Positions 45,574 through 54,743 of a DNA stretch of 64,000 bases are shown here, piece by piece. The stretch covers positions 372,001 through 436,000 of the forward strand of contig NZ_FXZK01000001.1 of the NCBI RefSeq assembly GCF_900184895.1. Reading direction: 5' to 3'. A program made the position numbers and the translations under genes. Numbering within the stretch: the stretch's first letter is position 1; every line of letters begins with the position of its first letter. The notes under the pieces were generated by a model. The model saw nothing but the letters and a program-made list of their open reading frames with translations, was not told the origin of the DNA and did not search any database. The DNA comes from Flavimaricola marinus. Lineage in GTDB: Bacteria > Pseudomonadota > Alphaproteobacteria > Rhodobacterales > Rhodobacteraceae.

Positions 45574-46571
45574 GCCTTCCTCCGTCTCACCGCCATCGTC
45601 CAGAGCCGGGGCAGCGCGATGACCCCGATCAAAAGCAGGCCGATGAAGATCGACATGACGATCCCCGGCACGTTGAGAAGACCCAGCCCGAAGGTGACGA
45701 GCCCCATCACGAAGGCCGCGATGACGACCCCCGGAATGGACCCCGATCCCCCGAGGATGTTGACCCCGCCGAGAACCACCATTGTCACCACTTCCAGCTC
45801 CATCCCCGTGGCGATGCTCGGCCGCGTCGATCCAAGCCGAGACGTCAGGCACACCGCCGCCACGCCCGACATCAGGCCGGTCAGCAGGAACAGGATGAAC
45901 TTGACCCGCTGCACCCGTATCCCGCTGAACAGCGCCCCGGTCGGATTGTTGCCGATGGCATAGACGGCGCGGCCGAAGTTCGTCTTGTGCAGCACCACGC
46001 CGTAAACCACGGCGATGATCACAAAAAGCAGCATCTCGACGGTGAAGACCCAGTAGATGTAGCCCTGCCCGAACCATGAAAAACTGGCCGGGTAGCCGCG
46101 AAACGCGTCGTCTCCGAGGATGATATAGCTGATCCCCCGAAACAGGCTCATGGTGCCGATGGTCACCACGATCGAGGGCAGGCCGAGCACGGTCACGAAG
46201 ACCGCGTTGAACGCCCCGCAGAGCAGACCGACCGTCAGACCGATGACCACCAGCTCCGGCGTCCCTGCCCCGTATTGCAGCGCAAGCCCCATGGCGGTGC
46301 TGGCCAAGGCGATGATCGAGGCGACCGAGAGGTCGATCTCGCCCGCGATGATCAGCATTGCCATGGCAAAGGCGATCATCGCCTTTTCGGTGAAATTGAA
46401 GGTCGCGTCGCTCAGGTTCCACGCATTCAGGAAATACGGCGAGGCAAAGCTGTTGACGATGAAGATCGCAATCGCCACGGCCAGCAGCAGCGCCTCCCAG
46501 CTGCGGATCGTGCGATGGGCCCGGCTGTGCAGCCGGTTTGGAATGTAACGCTGGCTGGCGGTATCGGTCAT
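45570..46571 (-). CDS. rhaQ: Rhamnose ABC transporter permease RhaQ
   Basis: A 333-aa inner-membrane permease of the ribose/RbsC type with about ten hydrophobic helices. The EIDLSVASI signature and the [21 protein letters not shown] loop (contact to the ATPase) are present, and [13 protein letters not shown] fits the family end. ATGA overlaps with rhaP upstream and rhaU downstream. Pairs with RhaP in the membrane. Confidence 0.9.
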   Translation of the reverse strand: MTDTASQRYIPNRLHSRAHRTIRSWEALLLAVAIAIFIVNSFASPYFLNAWNLSDATFNFTEKAMIAFAMAMLIIAGEIDLSVASIIALASTAMGLALQYGAGTPELVVIGLTVGLLCGAFNAVFVTVLGLPSIVVTIGTMSLFRGISYIILGDDAFRGYPASFSWFGQGYIYWVFTVEMLLFVIIAVVYGVVLHKTNFGRAVYAIGNNPTGALFSGIRVQRVKFILFLLTGLMSGVAAVCLTSRLGSTRPSIATGMELEVVTMVVLGGVNILGGSGSIPGVVIAAFVMGLVTFGLGLLNVPGIVMSIFIGLLLIGVIALPRLWTMAVRRRKA

Positions 46572-47551
46572 GATGACACCTCTGCGGTTTTAAGGATGAT
46601 CCGGCCCTTCTTGCCACCGCCCTTGGCGTTGAACGCCACGGCGATCAGGATCGCGCTGCCGGAGATGGCCAGTTGCCAGAACGGCGAGATGTTCACCACC
46701 GGCAGGGCGTTCTTGACGACCCCCAGAAAGATCGCCCCGAGCACCGCGCCTCCGACGGAGCCCACGCCGCCCGCGATCGAGATGCCCCCGATCACGCAGG
46801 CCGCGACGACCTCGAGTTCGAACCCGCCGGCGATATCGACATAGGCCACGGCATAGCGGGCGACCCAGAGATAGCCTGTCAGCCCGGCAAGCGCGCCCGA
46901 GATCACGAAGGCCAGAAACTGCGTCTTGCCCACGTTGATCCCCGTATAGACCGCCGCGTGCGGATTGCCCCCGACGGCAAAGACGGACCGGCCCAGAGGC
47001 GTCCGCGACATCATCACGCCAAAGACCGCGATGGTCGCAATGGCGATCCACGACAGGACCGGCAGCCCGAGGATCTCGGTGCGGGAGAATCCGGTGAACG
47101 CGGCGCTCATCTCGTGGGAATTGACCCATTTGCCGTCCGAGATCAGGAAGATGATGCCGCGAAAGATCGTCATCGTCCCCAGCGTGACCACGATGGGCGG
47201 GATCGACAGTTTCCACACGAGGATGCCGTTGATCGCCCCCATCGCCGCGCCGAGCATGACCGCGATGGCGATGATGATCGGGATCGGCAGCCCCGGCATG
47301 GCGACGTTCAGCATCGCGACGGCCATCCCGGACAGCGCCAGATTGGCAGCGACCGACAGGTCGATGCAGCGGGTCAGGATCACCACCATCTGCCCGAGGG
47401 CGAGAATGATCAGTGGGGCCGTGTCGTTGAACACGTTTGCGAGGTTGGACGGGGCGACAAATCCCGGAAAGCGCGAGGCGATCAGCGCCAGAAGCACCAC
47501 GATGGCACCGGCCAGAATGGTCTCGCGCATGGGGATGAGCTTGAACGGCAT
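46568..47551 (-). CDS. rhaP: Rhamnose ABC transporter permease RhaP
   Basis: A 327-aa permease related to RhaQ, with [14 protein letters not shown] and [21 protein letters not shown], the usual coupling loop. About ten hydrophobic helices. GAGG precedes the ATG at 47551, close after the rhaT stop. Order and family match Rhizobium RhaP. Confidence 0.9.
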   Translation of the reverse strand: MPFKLIPMRETILAGAIVVLLALIASRFPGFVAPSNLANVFNDTAPLIILALGQMVVILTRCIDLSVAANLALSGMAVAMLNVAMPGLPIPIIIAIAVMLGAAMGAINGILVWKLSIPPIVVTLGTMTIFRGIIFLISDGKWVNSHEMSAAFTGFSRTEILGLPVLSWIAIATIAVFGVMMSRTPLGRSVFAVGGNPHAAVYTGINVGKTQFLAFVISGALAGLTGYLWVARYAVAYVDIAGGFELEVVAACVIGGISIAGGVGSVGGAVLGAIFLGVVKNALPVVNISPFWQLAISGSAILIAVAFNAKGGGKKGRIILKTAEVSS

Positions 47552-47554
47552 GAG

Positions 47555-49090
47555 CTACGCCTCTTGCGGTTGGGGTGCGGCGGTGATGCCGGCGGCATGG
47601 CGCACGAGGGTTTCGGGGGTGAGGTCGTCGCCTGAGACTTCCGCGGCGATCCGGCCGTCGCGCATCACGATCACCCGGTCGGACATGCCGATCACCTCGG
47701 GGATCTCGGAGCTGACCATGATGACCGAAAGCCCCTGGCTGGCGAGCTCCACCATGAATTCATGGACCGCCGCCTTGGAGCCGATGTCGATGCCCTTGGT
47801 CGGCTCGTCGAGGATGATCACCTGCGGTTGGGTGGCCAGCCATTTGGCGATCACGACCTTTTGCTGGTTGCCGCCCGACAGGTTGCCCACGTCCTGATCC
47901 AGAGAGGCCGCCCGCAGATCGAGCCGCTCGGCATATTGGCGCGCCAGCTTGAATTCCTCGGCCAGTTGCAGAAAGCCCGATCGAGACGTCCGCCCCAGCG
48001 ACGGCAGGGTGATGTTCTGAAAGATCGGAAGGCCGATGACCGCCCCCTGCTTGCCGCGATCCTCGGGCACGTAGACGATGCCGTTGCCGACCGCATCGGC
48101 GGGCGACCGGATGATCCGGATCTTGCCATTGATCTTGGTCACGCCCTTGCTCGGCTTGGTAATCCCGAACAGCGATTGCATGAATTCAGACCGCCCGGCG
48201 CCGACGAGGCCGTAAAAGCCGAGAATCTCGCCGCGCTTGAGGGTAAATCCGATGTCCGCGAATTCGGTGGGGTGTTCGTAGCCGACGACCTGCAGGACGT
48301 CCTCGCCCACGACCGGATCCCGCTCGGGGAAGATATGGTCGACCGAGCGGCCCACCATCATCTTGACCAGCCCGTCCTCGTCGATATCGGCAATCCGCCC
48401 GTCGCCGACGAAGGCCCCGTCGCGAAAGACGGTGTAGCGATCCGCGATCCGGAAGATCTCATCGAACTTGTGGCTGATGAAGAGGATGGCCTTGCCTTGC
48501 GATTTCAGCTTTTCGACAAGCTCGTAGAGTTCTTCGATCTCTTTGTGAGACAGCGCGGCGGTCGGCTCGTCCATGATCACCACGCGGGCATCCACGGAAA
48601 GTGCGCGGGCGATCGCCACGAGGTGCTTGCTGGCGATACCCAGATCGCGCAGTTGCGCGCTCGTCGAGAGCGGCGCGCCGATCTCGTCGAGCAAGAGCCG
48701 GGCGGCGCGGTGCATTTCGGCCCGGTCGATGAGGCCCCAGCGGGTGCGCGGGGCGTGACCGATGTAGATATTCTCGGCGACGGACAGCTCGTCGAACAAC
48801 ACGGTTTCCTGGTGGATCGCGGTGATGCCCGCCGCGGAGGCATCGTCCGGCGTGTTGAGCGTGACGGGTTCGCCGTTGATCCGGATCGTCCCGCCATTTG
48901 GCTGATAGATGCCCGTCAGGATCTTGACTGTCGTGGATTTCCCGGCCCCGTTCTCGCCGACCAGCGCAGTGACTTGCCCCGGATAGAGGTCGAGCTTGAC
49001 CTGATCCAACGCTTTGACACCGGGAAAGGTCTTGGTGATCTCGTCCAGTGATACGACGGGCACATTTGCGAGCGCGGGACGCTGTGTCAT
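47555..49090 (-). CDS. rhaT: Rhamnose ABC transporter ATPase RhaT
   Basis: A 511-aa sugar ATPase with two ABC modules, as in RbsA/MglA. First module: Walker A GENGAGKSTT (45-54), Walker B VVIMDEPTAAL. Second module: Walker A-like GLVGAGRSEFM, signature LSGGNQQKVVIAK, Walker B VIILDEPTKGID. ATG 49090 chosen because the conserved N-terminus begins there; a longer frame upstream overlaps the intercistronic hairpin. Not to be confused with the unrelated E. coli symporter also called RhaT. Confidence 0.9.
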   Translation of the reverse strand: MTQRPALANVPVVSLDEITKTFPGVKALDQVKLDLYPGQVTALVGENGAGKSTTVKILTGIYQPNGGTIRINGEPVTLNTPDDASAAGITAIHQETVLFDELSVAENIYIGHAPRTRWGLIDRAEMHRAARLLLDEIGAPLSTSAQLRDLGIASKHLVAIARALSVDARVVIMDEPTAALSHKEIEELYELVEKLKSQGKAILFISHKFDEIFRIADRYTVFRDGAFVGDGRIADIDEDGLVKMMVGRSVDHIFPERDPVVGEDVLQVVGYEHPTEFADIGFTLKRGEILGFYGLVGAGRSEFMQSLFGITKPSKGVTKINGKIRIIRSPADAVGNGIVYVPEDRGKQGAVIGLPIFQNITLPSLGRTSRSGFLQLAEEFKLARQYAERLDLRAASLDQDVGNLSGGNQQKVVIAKWLATQPQVIILDEPTKGIDIGSKAAVHEFMVELASQGLSVIMVSSEIPEVIGMSDRVIVMRDGRIAAEVSGDDLTPETLVRHAAGITAAPQPQEA

Positions 49091-49126
49091 GTCGAGAACT
49101 TTCGGAATGAGGGTGAGGGCAGTTGG

Positions 49127-49156
49127 GGTCCGGCGCGAGACGTGCCGCGCCGGACC
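49127..49156 (-). other. Intercistronic stem-loop between rhaS and rhaT
   Basis: A perfect 11-bp GC stem, GGTCCGGCGCG / CGCGCCGGACC, with an 8-base loop. It lies ~17 bases after the rhaS stop and ~37 bases before the rhaT start, and is not followed by a T-run. Such hairpins behind binding-protein genes protect the upstream mRNA, so that more binding protein than transporter is made (known for malE and similar). Confidence 0.65.
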
Positions 49157-49172
49157 TTCGATCGTTCCGATC

Positions 49173-50168
49173 TTAGAAGATCGACTTGAACTGTTCGATG
49201 TTGCTGGCGTCATAGACGAACGGGTCGGCCATCGCGCCTTCGTTGTTGTCGTCGAGCGTCAGGACGCCCATGCGGCCCATCGGGATTTCCGCACCCGGGG
49301 CGGCTTCGACACCGTTCTGGCTCAGCTCGTAGGCCAGCATCGTCGCGGAGTAGCCCAGATCGATCGGGTTCCAGATCGCAAAGGACTGGGACGCGCCGGA
49401 TTCGATAGCGCCGGCCATTTCGGACGGCAGACCAAGGCCGGTCACGTTGACCTGACCCACTTTGCCGGCATCGACCACGGCCTGAGCGGCAGCGACGATC
49501 CCGACCGATGTCGGCGCGATGATCGCGTCGAGATCCGGGTAGGACTGCATCAGGCCGGTGGCTTCGCGATAGGATTTGTCGGCGAGGTCATCGCCATAGA
49601 CGGTCGCCACGACCTCGATCCCGGGATAGTTGCCCATGACCTTGTTCATTTCCTCCATCCAGATGTTCTGGTTGGTGGAGGTCGTCGTCGCGGACAAGAG
49701 CGCGACCTGACCGCCATCGGGCAGATGGTCGGCGGCCAGCTTGATGATCATGTTGCCGATCAGCGAGTTGGACGACGGGTTCAGGTGCAGCTGCCGGCCT
49801 TCCGGAGCGACGCCGGAATCCCAGCTGATCACGGTGATGCCGCGCTGCATCGCGCGCTGGAGTGCCGGCACCAGAGCATCGGTGTCGTTGGACGACACGG
49901 CAATCGCGTCAACGTTTTGCGCGATGAGCGAGTTGATCACCTCGATCTGCCCCTCGGCGGTGGTGTCGGTCGGGCCGGTATAGATGATCTCGACGTTGCC
50001 CAGCTCTGCGGCAGCCTCTTCGGCCCCCTCGGCGGCGGCTTCGAAAAAGCCGATGCCCAGCGCCTTGACGACGAGCGCGATACGCACGTTGTCCTGCGCC
50101 ATTGCCGGCCCTGCGAACATCGCGCTGGCCACTGCGGCCGAGGCGATCAGTTTCTTGAATACACTCAT
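49173..50168 (-). CDS. rhaS: Rhamnose ABC transporter substrate-binding protein
   Basis: A 331-aa periplasmic sugar-binding protein. A typical Sec signal peptide occupies residues 1-25 (FKKLIASAAVASAMFAGPAMA, cut after AMA; shown here by its ends FKKLI and PAMA). The body fits the ribose-binding type 1 fold (NVRIALVVKALGIGFFEAAAEG, VEIIYTGPTDTTAEGQIEV in near form, and AIAVSSNDTDALVPAL). Excellent GGGAGG before the ATG at 50168. Rhamnose specificity follows from the operon. Confidence 0.9.
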   Translation of the reverse strand: MSVFKKLIASAAVASAMFAGPAMAQDNVRIALVVKALGIGFFEAAAEGAEEAAAELGNVEIIYTGPTDTTAEGQIEVINSLIAQNVDAIAVSSNDTDALVPALQRAMQRGITVISWDSGVAPEGRQLHLNPSSNSLIGNMIIKLAADHLPDGGQVALLSATTTSTNQNIWMEEMNKVMGNYPGIEVVATVYGDDLADKSYREATGLMQSYPDLDAIIAPTSVGIVAAAQAVVDAGKVGQVNVTGLGLPSEMAGAIESGASQSFAIWNPIDLGYSATMLAYELSQNGVEAAPGAEIPMGRMGVLTLDDNNEGAMADPFVYDASNIEQFKSIF

Positions 50169-50203
50169 GGTTTCCTCCCTAACGAGTGGTGTGATCAGGC
50201 TGG

Positions 50204-51007
50204 CTATGAGGCCTCGCCTTCTTTCTGCGCAGCCCCCGATGGGACGACGATCAGCGTGACATCAGCGGCGTCGAGCATGTTCGCGGTGCGATCATCTATC
50301 CCGTCGTCGGTGATAATGGTGTCGATCCGATCCAGCGCGCAGAGCACGAGGCTGGACCGGTTCTGGAATTTGGTGCTGTCGACCAGAACGATCAGTTCGT
50401 CCGCCTGCCCGATCAGCTTTTGTTCGGCCTGGATCAGCAGCGGATCCTGCTCCATCAGGCCCAGTGGGCCGATGCCCTGAGCGCCCATGAACATCCGGCG
50501 GGCATAGAAGTTGCGCGTCACGTCGTTGTCGAAGGGCGACAAGATGATGTTCTGCTCGCGGTAGATGATCCCGCCGGAGAGCATGACCGTGTTCGTCGTG
50601 TTCTTGAGCAGATGCTCGGCGATCGGGAAGGAATTCGTAAAGACCTGCAAACGCCGCGACGCCAAAGGGTGCACCATCTGGAAGGTCGTCGTCCCGCCGT
50701 TGATGATGATCGGCTCGCCATCCTCGCAAAGCTCGACGGCGGCGGCGGCAATCGCCCGCTTTTCGGCGATGTTCATCGTCGCGTTGACGCTGAAGGGACG
50801 CCCGGCGAGGCCGGCGAAAGGCTTTGTCGTCAGCGCCTCGGCTCCGCCGCGCACCCGGCGCAGACGCTTTTGGCCGTCGAGCGTATTGATGTCGCGGCGC
50901 ACCGTGGCCTCGGAGGCGCCGGTAAGCGTGCAGAGATCGACCACAGTCACGAGCGACCGGTCCTGAACGGCGGACAGGATAACGCGGTGGCGGTCTTTCT
51001 CATGCAT
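50204..51007 (-). CDS. rhaR: DeoR-family repressor of rhamnose genes
   Basis: A 267-aa DeoR regulator. N-terminal helix-turn-helix SLVTVVDLCTLTGASEATVRRD (start LVTVVDL, end ATVRRDI; residues ~19-40) and a C-terminal sugar-phosphate-binding domain (EKRAIAAAAVELCEDG, INGGTTTFQM, LIVLVDSTKF). ATG 51007 with GGGGAG upstream. Unlike the AraC-type RhaR of E. coli, it matches the Rhizobium RhaR. It starts the rhaRSTPQUK operon and faces rhaDI across the double inverted repeat at 51057-51129. Confidence 0.87.
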   Translation of the reverse strand: MHEKDRHRVILSAVQDRSLVTVVDLCTLTGASEATVRRDINTLDGQKRLRRVRGGAEALTTKPFAGLAGRPFSVNATMNIAEKRAIAAAAVELCEDGEPIIINGGTTTFQMVHPLASRRLQVFTNSFPIAEHLLKNTTNTVMLSGGIIYREQNIILSPFDNDVTRNFYARRMFMGAQGIGPLGLMEQDPLLIQAEQKLIGQADELIVLVDSTKFQNRSSLVLCALDRIDTIITDDGIDDRTANMLDAADVTLIVVPSGAAQKEGEAS

Positions 51008-51056
51008 CTTTGGCTCCCCTTTTCTTGCAGGCAACCTGCGGCGAGTCGATGCGACC

Positions 51057-51129
51057 TGTCAATCATTATTTGTCAGCTTCAATCATTCTGCACCGCAGCA
51101 TGATTGTTTTTGACTGAAAGTGATTGACA
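51057..51129. promoter_or_regulatory. Concentric double inverted repeat: probable RhaR operator
   Basis: Outer arms TGTCAATCA (51057-51065) and TGATTGACA (51121-51129), inner arms CAATCAT (51080-51086) and ATGATTG (51100-51106). Both pairs have their centre at 51093, and the two CAATCAT copies on each side are 20 bp apart, about two helical turns. The region is AT-rich between GC-rich genes, in the rhaR/rhaD divergent gap. It fits binding of a DeoR-family multimer and control of both operons at once. Confidence 0.78.
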
Positions 51130-51196
51130 GAACCGGGAGCCGAGGTCAGCTTACGCGAAAGAAAACCGCCCTGTTCCGTCGTTCATGGAGTCTCCA

Positions 51197-53299
51197 ATGA
51201 CCACAGCCCCCGCCACGCAACGCCTTGAAAACAAATGGGACGATGCCCGCGCCGCCTCGATGAGCGAGTCCGAGAAGCTGCTGTACCGGTCCAACCTTCT
51301 GGGGTCGGACAAGAGAATCACGAATTACGGCGGCGGCAACACATCGGCCAAGGTGATGGAAACCGATCCGCTCACCGGTGACACGGTCGAGGTGCTCTGG
51401 GTCAAGGGCTCTGGCGGGGATGTCGGCTCGATCAAGATGGACGGTTTCGCGACGCTCTACATGGACAAGCTGAACGCCTTGCGCGGCGTCTATCGCGGGC
51501 CGGAGTTCGAAGATGAGATGGTGGGCTTCCTGCCCCACTGCACCTTCAACCTCAATCCGCGCGCGGCCAGCATCGACACCCCGCTGCACGCCTATGTGCC
51601 GGTCAAGCACGTCGACCATATGCACCCGGACGCGATCATCGCGATTGCCGCGGCCAAGGACAGCAAGGCGCTGACCCAGACCATCTTTGGCGACGAGATC
51701 GGTTGGCTGCCATGGAAGCGCCCCGGCTATGAATTGGGGCTGTGGCTTTCGGATTTCTGCGCAAAGAACCCTGACGCCAAGGGCGTCGTGCTGGAAAGCC
51801 ACGGCCTGTTTACATGGGCCGACGACGCGCGGGAGTGCTACGATCTGACCCTCGCGGTCATCCAGAAGGCGATGGACTGGTTCGCCGTCGAGACCGCCTC
51901 CAAAGCGGCCTTTGGCGGCGCGATCCATACCAGCCTGCCCGCCGAGGCACGCCGCGCGACGGCCGCCCGCCTGATGCCCGCCATTCGCGGCATGGTATCC
52001 GGCGAACAGCATATGGTCGGCCATTTCGAAGACAGCGACGCGGTGCTCGAATTCGTCAATGCCAAGGATATGGAGCGTCTCGCCGCCCTGGGCACCTCTT
52101 GCCCGGACCATTTCCTGCGCACGAAAATTCGCCCGCTCGTGGTCAGCTTTGACCCGGCAAAGCCGGATGTGGAGGCCACGCTGGCCGGTCTGGCCGACGA
52201 GGTGGCCGCCTATCGCGAAGGCTACAAAGCTTATTACGAGCGCTGCAAGCACGACAACAGCCCCGGCCTGCGCGATCCCAACGCGGTGGTCTATCTGGTG
52301 CCCGGTGTGGGCATGATCACTTTTGCCAAGGACAAGGCCACGGCGCGAATCTCGGCGGAGTTCTATGTGAACGCCATCAACGTGATGCGCGGCGCCGATG
52401 CGGTGTCCGAGTATCAGGGCCTGCCCGAGCAAGAGGCGTTCGATATCGAATACTGGCTCTTGGAAGAGGCCAAGCTGCAGCGGATGCCGGCCCCGAAAGC
52501 GTTGGCCGGACGCGTCGCGCTGGTCACGGGCGGCGCGGGCGGCATCGGGTCGGCGACGGCCGAACGCTATCTGCGCGAGGGTGCTTGCGTCATGCTCGCC
52601 GACATCGACGACGCGGCCTTGGCCGAGACGGCGGACAATCTGGCGCAACGTTTCTCGCCGGATGTGGTTCGCACCGTGAACATGAACGTCACCGACGAGG
52701 ACGCCGTGATCGCCGCCTATGCGGACATCGCCGCAGAGTTCGGCGGCGTCGATATTCTCGTCTCGAACGCCGGGATCGCGAGCTCTGCCCCGATCGAAGA
52801 GACGACGCTCGCCCTGTGGAACAAGAACATGTCGATCCTGTCCACCGGCTATTTCCTCGTCAGCCGCGAGGCGTTCAAGCTGTTCAAGGTGCAGGACATC
52901 GGGGGTTCGGTGGTCTTTGTCGCGTCCAAGAACGGGCTGGCGGCCTCGCCGAACGCGTCGGCCTATTGCACCGCGAAGGCGTCTGAAATCCACCTTGCTC
53001 GGTGTCTGGCGCTGGAGGGGGCCCCGATGGGGGTGCGGGTGAATGTCGTCAATCCGGATGCGGTGCTCAAGGGATCGAAGATCTGGCAAGGCGAATGGCT
53101 GGACCAGCGCGCCGGAACCTACGGCACCGACAAGGACGGGCTCGAAGCGATGTATCGCGACCGTTCGATGCTCAAGCGATCCGTCTTTCCAGAGGATATC
53201 GCGGAGGCGGCCTATTTCCTTGCCTCTGATCTGTCGGCCAAATCGACGGGAAACATCATCAACGTGGACGCAGGCAACGTCCAGGCATTCACCCGGTAA
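51197..53299 (+). CDS. rhaD: Bifunctional rhamnulose-1-phosphate aldolase / short-chain alcohol dehydrogenase
   Basis: A 700-aa two-domain enzyme. Residues ~1-415 form a class II aldolase/adducin domain (TNYGGGNTSAKV, HVDHMHPDAIIAIAAA with metal-binding histidines, VLESHGLFTWADD). Residues ~435-700 form an SDR (LVTGGAGGIGSATAERY, SNAGIASSAP, YCTAKASEIHLA with Tyr-x-x-x-Lys, NVDAGNVQAF). The first part cleaves rhamnulose-1-phosphate to dihydroxyacetone phosphate and L-lactaldehyde; the second is thought to oxidise the lactaldehyde. ATG 51197 has GGAG upstream; an ATG four codons earlier does not. Confidence 0.9.
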   Translation: MTTAPATQRLENKWDDARAASMSESEKLLYRSNLLGSDKRITNYGGGNTSAKVMETDPLTGDTVEVLWVKGSGGDVGSIKMDGFATLYMDKLNALRGVYRGPEFEDEMVGFLPHCTFNLNPRAASIDTPLHAYVPVKHVDHMHPDAIIAIAAAKDSKALTQTIFGDEIGWLPWKRPGYELGLWLSDFCAKNPDAKGVVLESHGLFTWADDARECYDLTLAVIQKAMDWFAVETASKAAFGGAIHTSLPAEARRATAARLMPAIRGMVSGEQHMVGHFEDSDAVLEFVNAKDMERLAALGTSCPDHFLRTKIRPLVVSFDPAKPDVEATLAGLADEVAAYREGYKAYYERCKHDNSPGLRDPNAVVYLVPGVGMITFAKDKATARISAEFYVNAINVMRGADAVSEYQGLPEQEAFDIEYWLLEEAKLQRMPAPKALAGRVALVTGGAGGIGSATAERYLREGACVMLADIDDAALAETADNLAQRFSPDVVRTVNMNVTDEDAVIAAYADIAAEFGGVDILVSNAGIASSAPIEETTLALWNKNMSILSTGYFLVSREAFKLFKVQDIGGSVVFVASKNGLAASPNASAYCTAKASEIHLARCLALEGAPMGVRVNVVNPDAVLKGSKIWQGEWLDQRAGTYGTDKDGLEAMYRDRSMLKRSVFPEDIAEAAYFLASDLSAKSTGNIINVDAGNVQAFTR

Positions 53300-53310
53300 G
53301 GACCGTTCAC

Positions 53311-54585
53311 ATGATCAACAAAGATGCAGTCGAACAAAGCAACGATGCGGCAAGAGCGCAACTGGCCGCCGACTATGACGCGCTTGGCGGCCATCTGGAG
53401 CGCCGCGGCATCGACATCGACGCCGTGAAAGCCAAGGTCGCCACCTATGGCGTCGCCGTCCCGAGCTGGGGCGTCGGCACCGGCGGCACGCGCTTTGCCC
53501 GTTTTCCCGGACCGGGAGAGCCGCGCGACATCTTCGACAAGCTCGACGATTGCGGTGTCATCCAGCAGCTGACCAATGCGACCCCTTCGGTGTCGCTGCA
53601 CATCCCGTGGGACGCTCAGCCCGCCGCCGATCTGATCGCCAAGGCCGAAGAGGTTGGATTGCGCTTCGATGCGATGAATTCCAACACCTTTCAGGATCAA
53701 CCCGATCAGGCCCACAGCTACAAGTTCGGCTCGCTTTCGCATGTCGATGCCGCGACCCGCCAGCAGGCTGTCGACCACAACATCGCCTGTATCGAGTTGG
53801 GGGAGCAGATCGGCAGCAAAGCCCTGACGATCTGGGTCGGAGACGGGTCGAATTTTCCCGGCCAGACCAATTTCACCCGCCAGTTCGAACGCTATCTGGA
53901 TGCGGCCAGAGAGGTCTATGGCGCCCTGCCCGCCGATTGGACCCTGCTGACCGAGCACAAGATGTACGAGCCGGCCTTCTATTCGACTGTCGTGCAGGAT
54001 TGGGGCACCAACCTTTTGATCGCGCAACAGTTGGGCGACAAGGCCAAATGCCTCGTCGATCTTGGCCACCACGCCCCGAACGTCAATATCGAGATGATCG
54101 TCGCCCGCCTGACCCAATTCGGCAAACTCGGCGGTTTCCATTTCAACGACAGCAAATACGGCGACGACGATCTCGATACCGGCAGCATCGATCCTTATCG
54201 CCTGTTTCTGGTGTTCAACGAGTTGGTCGAAAGTGCCGAGCGGCCCGACTTCGACCCGATGCACATGCTCGATCAGAGCCACAACGTCACCGACCCGATC
54301 GAAAGCCTGATGACCTCTGCGATGGAGGTTCAGCGGGCCTATGCGCAGGCCTTGTTGGTGGATCGGACGGCCCTGAAAGGCTTTCAGGAGGACAACGACG
54401 CGCTGATGGCGACGACGACGCTCAAGCAGGGCTTTCGCACAGACGTGGAGCCGATCCTCGCCATGGCGCGGCTGGAGGCCGGCTGCGCGATCGATCCGAT
54501 CGCCGCCTATCGCGCCGCCGGATACCGCGCCAAGGTGGCGGCGGAACGGCCTGCGCTCTCTGGCGCCGGGGGCGGCATCGTCTGA
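53311..54585 (+). CDS. rhaI: L-rhamnose isomerase
   Basis: A 424-aa TIM-barrel isomerase of the Pseudomonas/Rhizobium RhaI type, converting L-rhamnose to L-rhamnulose. Metal-site segments: LLTEHKMYEPAFYST, CLVDLGHHAPNVNIEM and GGFHFNDSKYGDDDLD. AAGGA before the ATG, 11 bases after rhaD. Completes the rhaDI operon. Confidence 0.91.
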   Translation: MINKDAVEQSNDAARAQLAADYDALGGHLERRGIDIDAVKAKVATYGVAVPSWGVGTGGTRFARFPGPGEPRDIFDKLDDCGVIQQLTNATPSVSLHIPWDAQPAADLIAKAEEVGLRFDAMNSNTFQDQPDQAHSYKFGSLSHVDAATRQQAVDHNIACIELGEQIGSKALTIWVGDGSNFPGQTNFTRQFERYLDAAREVYGALPADWTLLTEHKMYEPAFYSTVVQDWGTNLLIAQQLGDKAKCLVDLGHHAPNVNIEMIVARLTQFGKLGGFHFNDSKYGDDDLDTGSIDPYRLFLVFNELVESAERPDFDPMHMLDQSHNVTDPIESLMTSAMEVQRAYAQALLVDRTALKGFQEDNDALMATTTLKQGFRTDVEPILAMARLEAGCAIDPIAAYRAAGYRAKVAAERPALSGAGGGIV

Positions 54586-54616
54586 CGAGCCGCAGCCACG
54601 GCGACGCGCTTTGAGA

Positions 54617-54644
54617 GACAGGCTCCGCCGGCGCGGGGCCTGTC
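54617..54644 (+). terminator. Hairpin after rhaI (possible terminator)
   Basis: GACAGGC...GCCTGTC arms (54617-54623 and 54638-54644), with inner pairs that extend the stem to about 11 pairs around a 4-base loop. It lies ~30 bases after the rhaI stop. No T-run follows, so it may end transcription with help from Rho or protect the mRNA end. Confidence 0.4.
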
Positions 54645-54743
54645 ACCGCCTATGCAGACCGCGGCAGCGCCCGGTCGAAAAACTTCGGTGTTGTCGCTGA
54701 CTTAGGTGCTTCCAAATGCGCCAAGACGGTATAAACCTTGCGT

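Noticed and set aside
47555-49213. Longer RhaT starting upstream of 49090
   Set aside because: The extra 41 residues show no family similarity and overlap the intercistronic stem-loop.
54731-54736. TATAAA as -10 of the AGE-family gene
   Set aside because: It is only eight bases before the ATG and has no matching -35; the promoter cannot be assigned.
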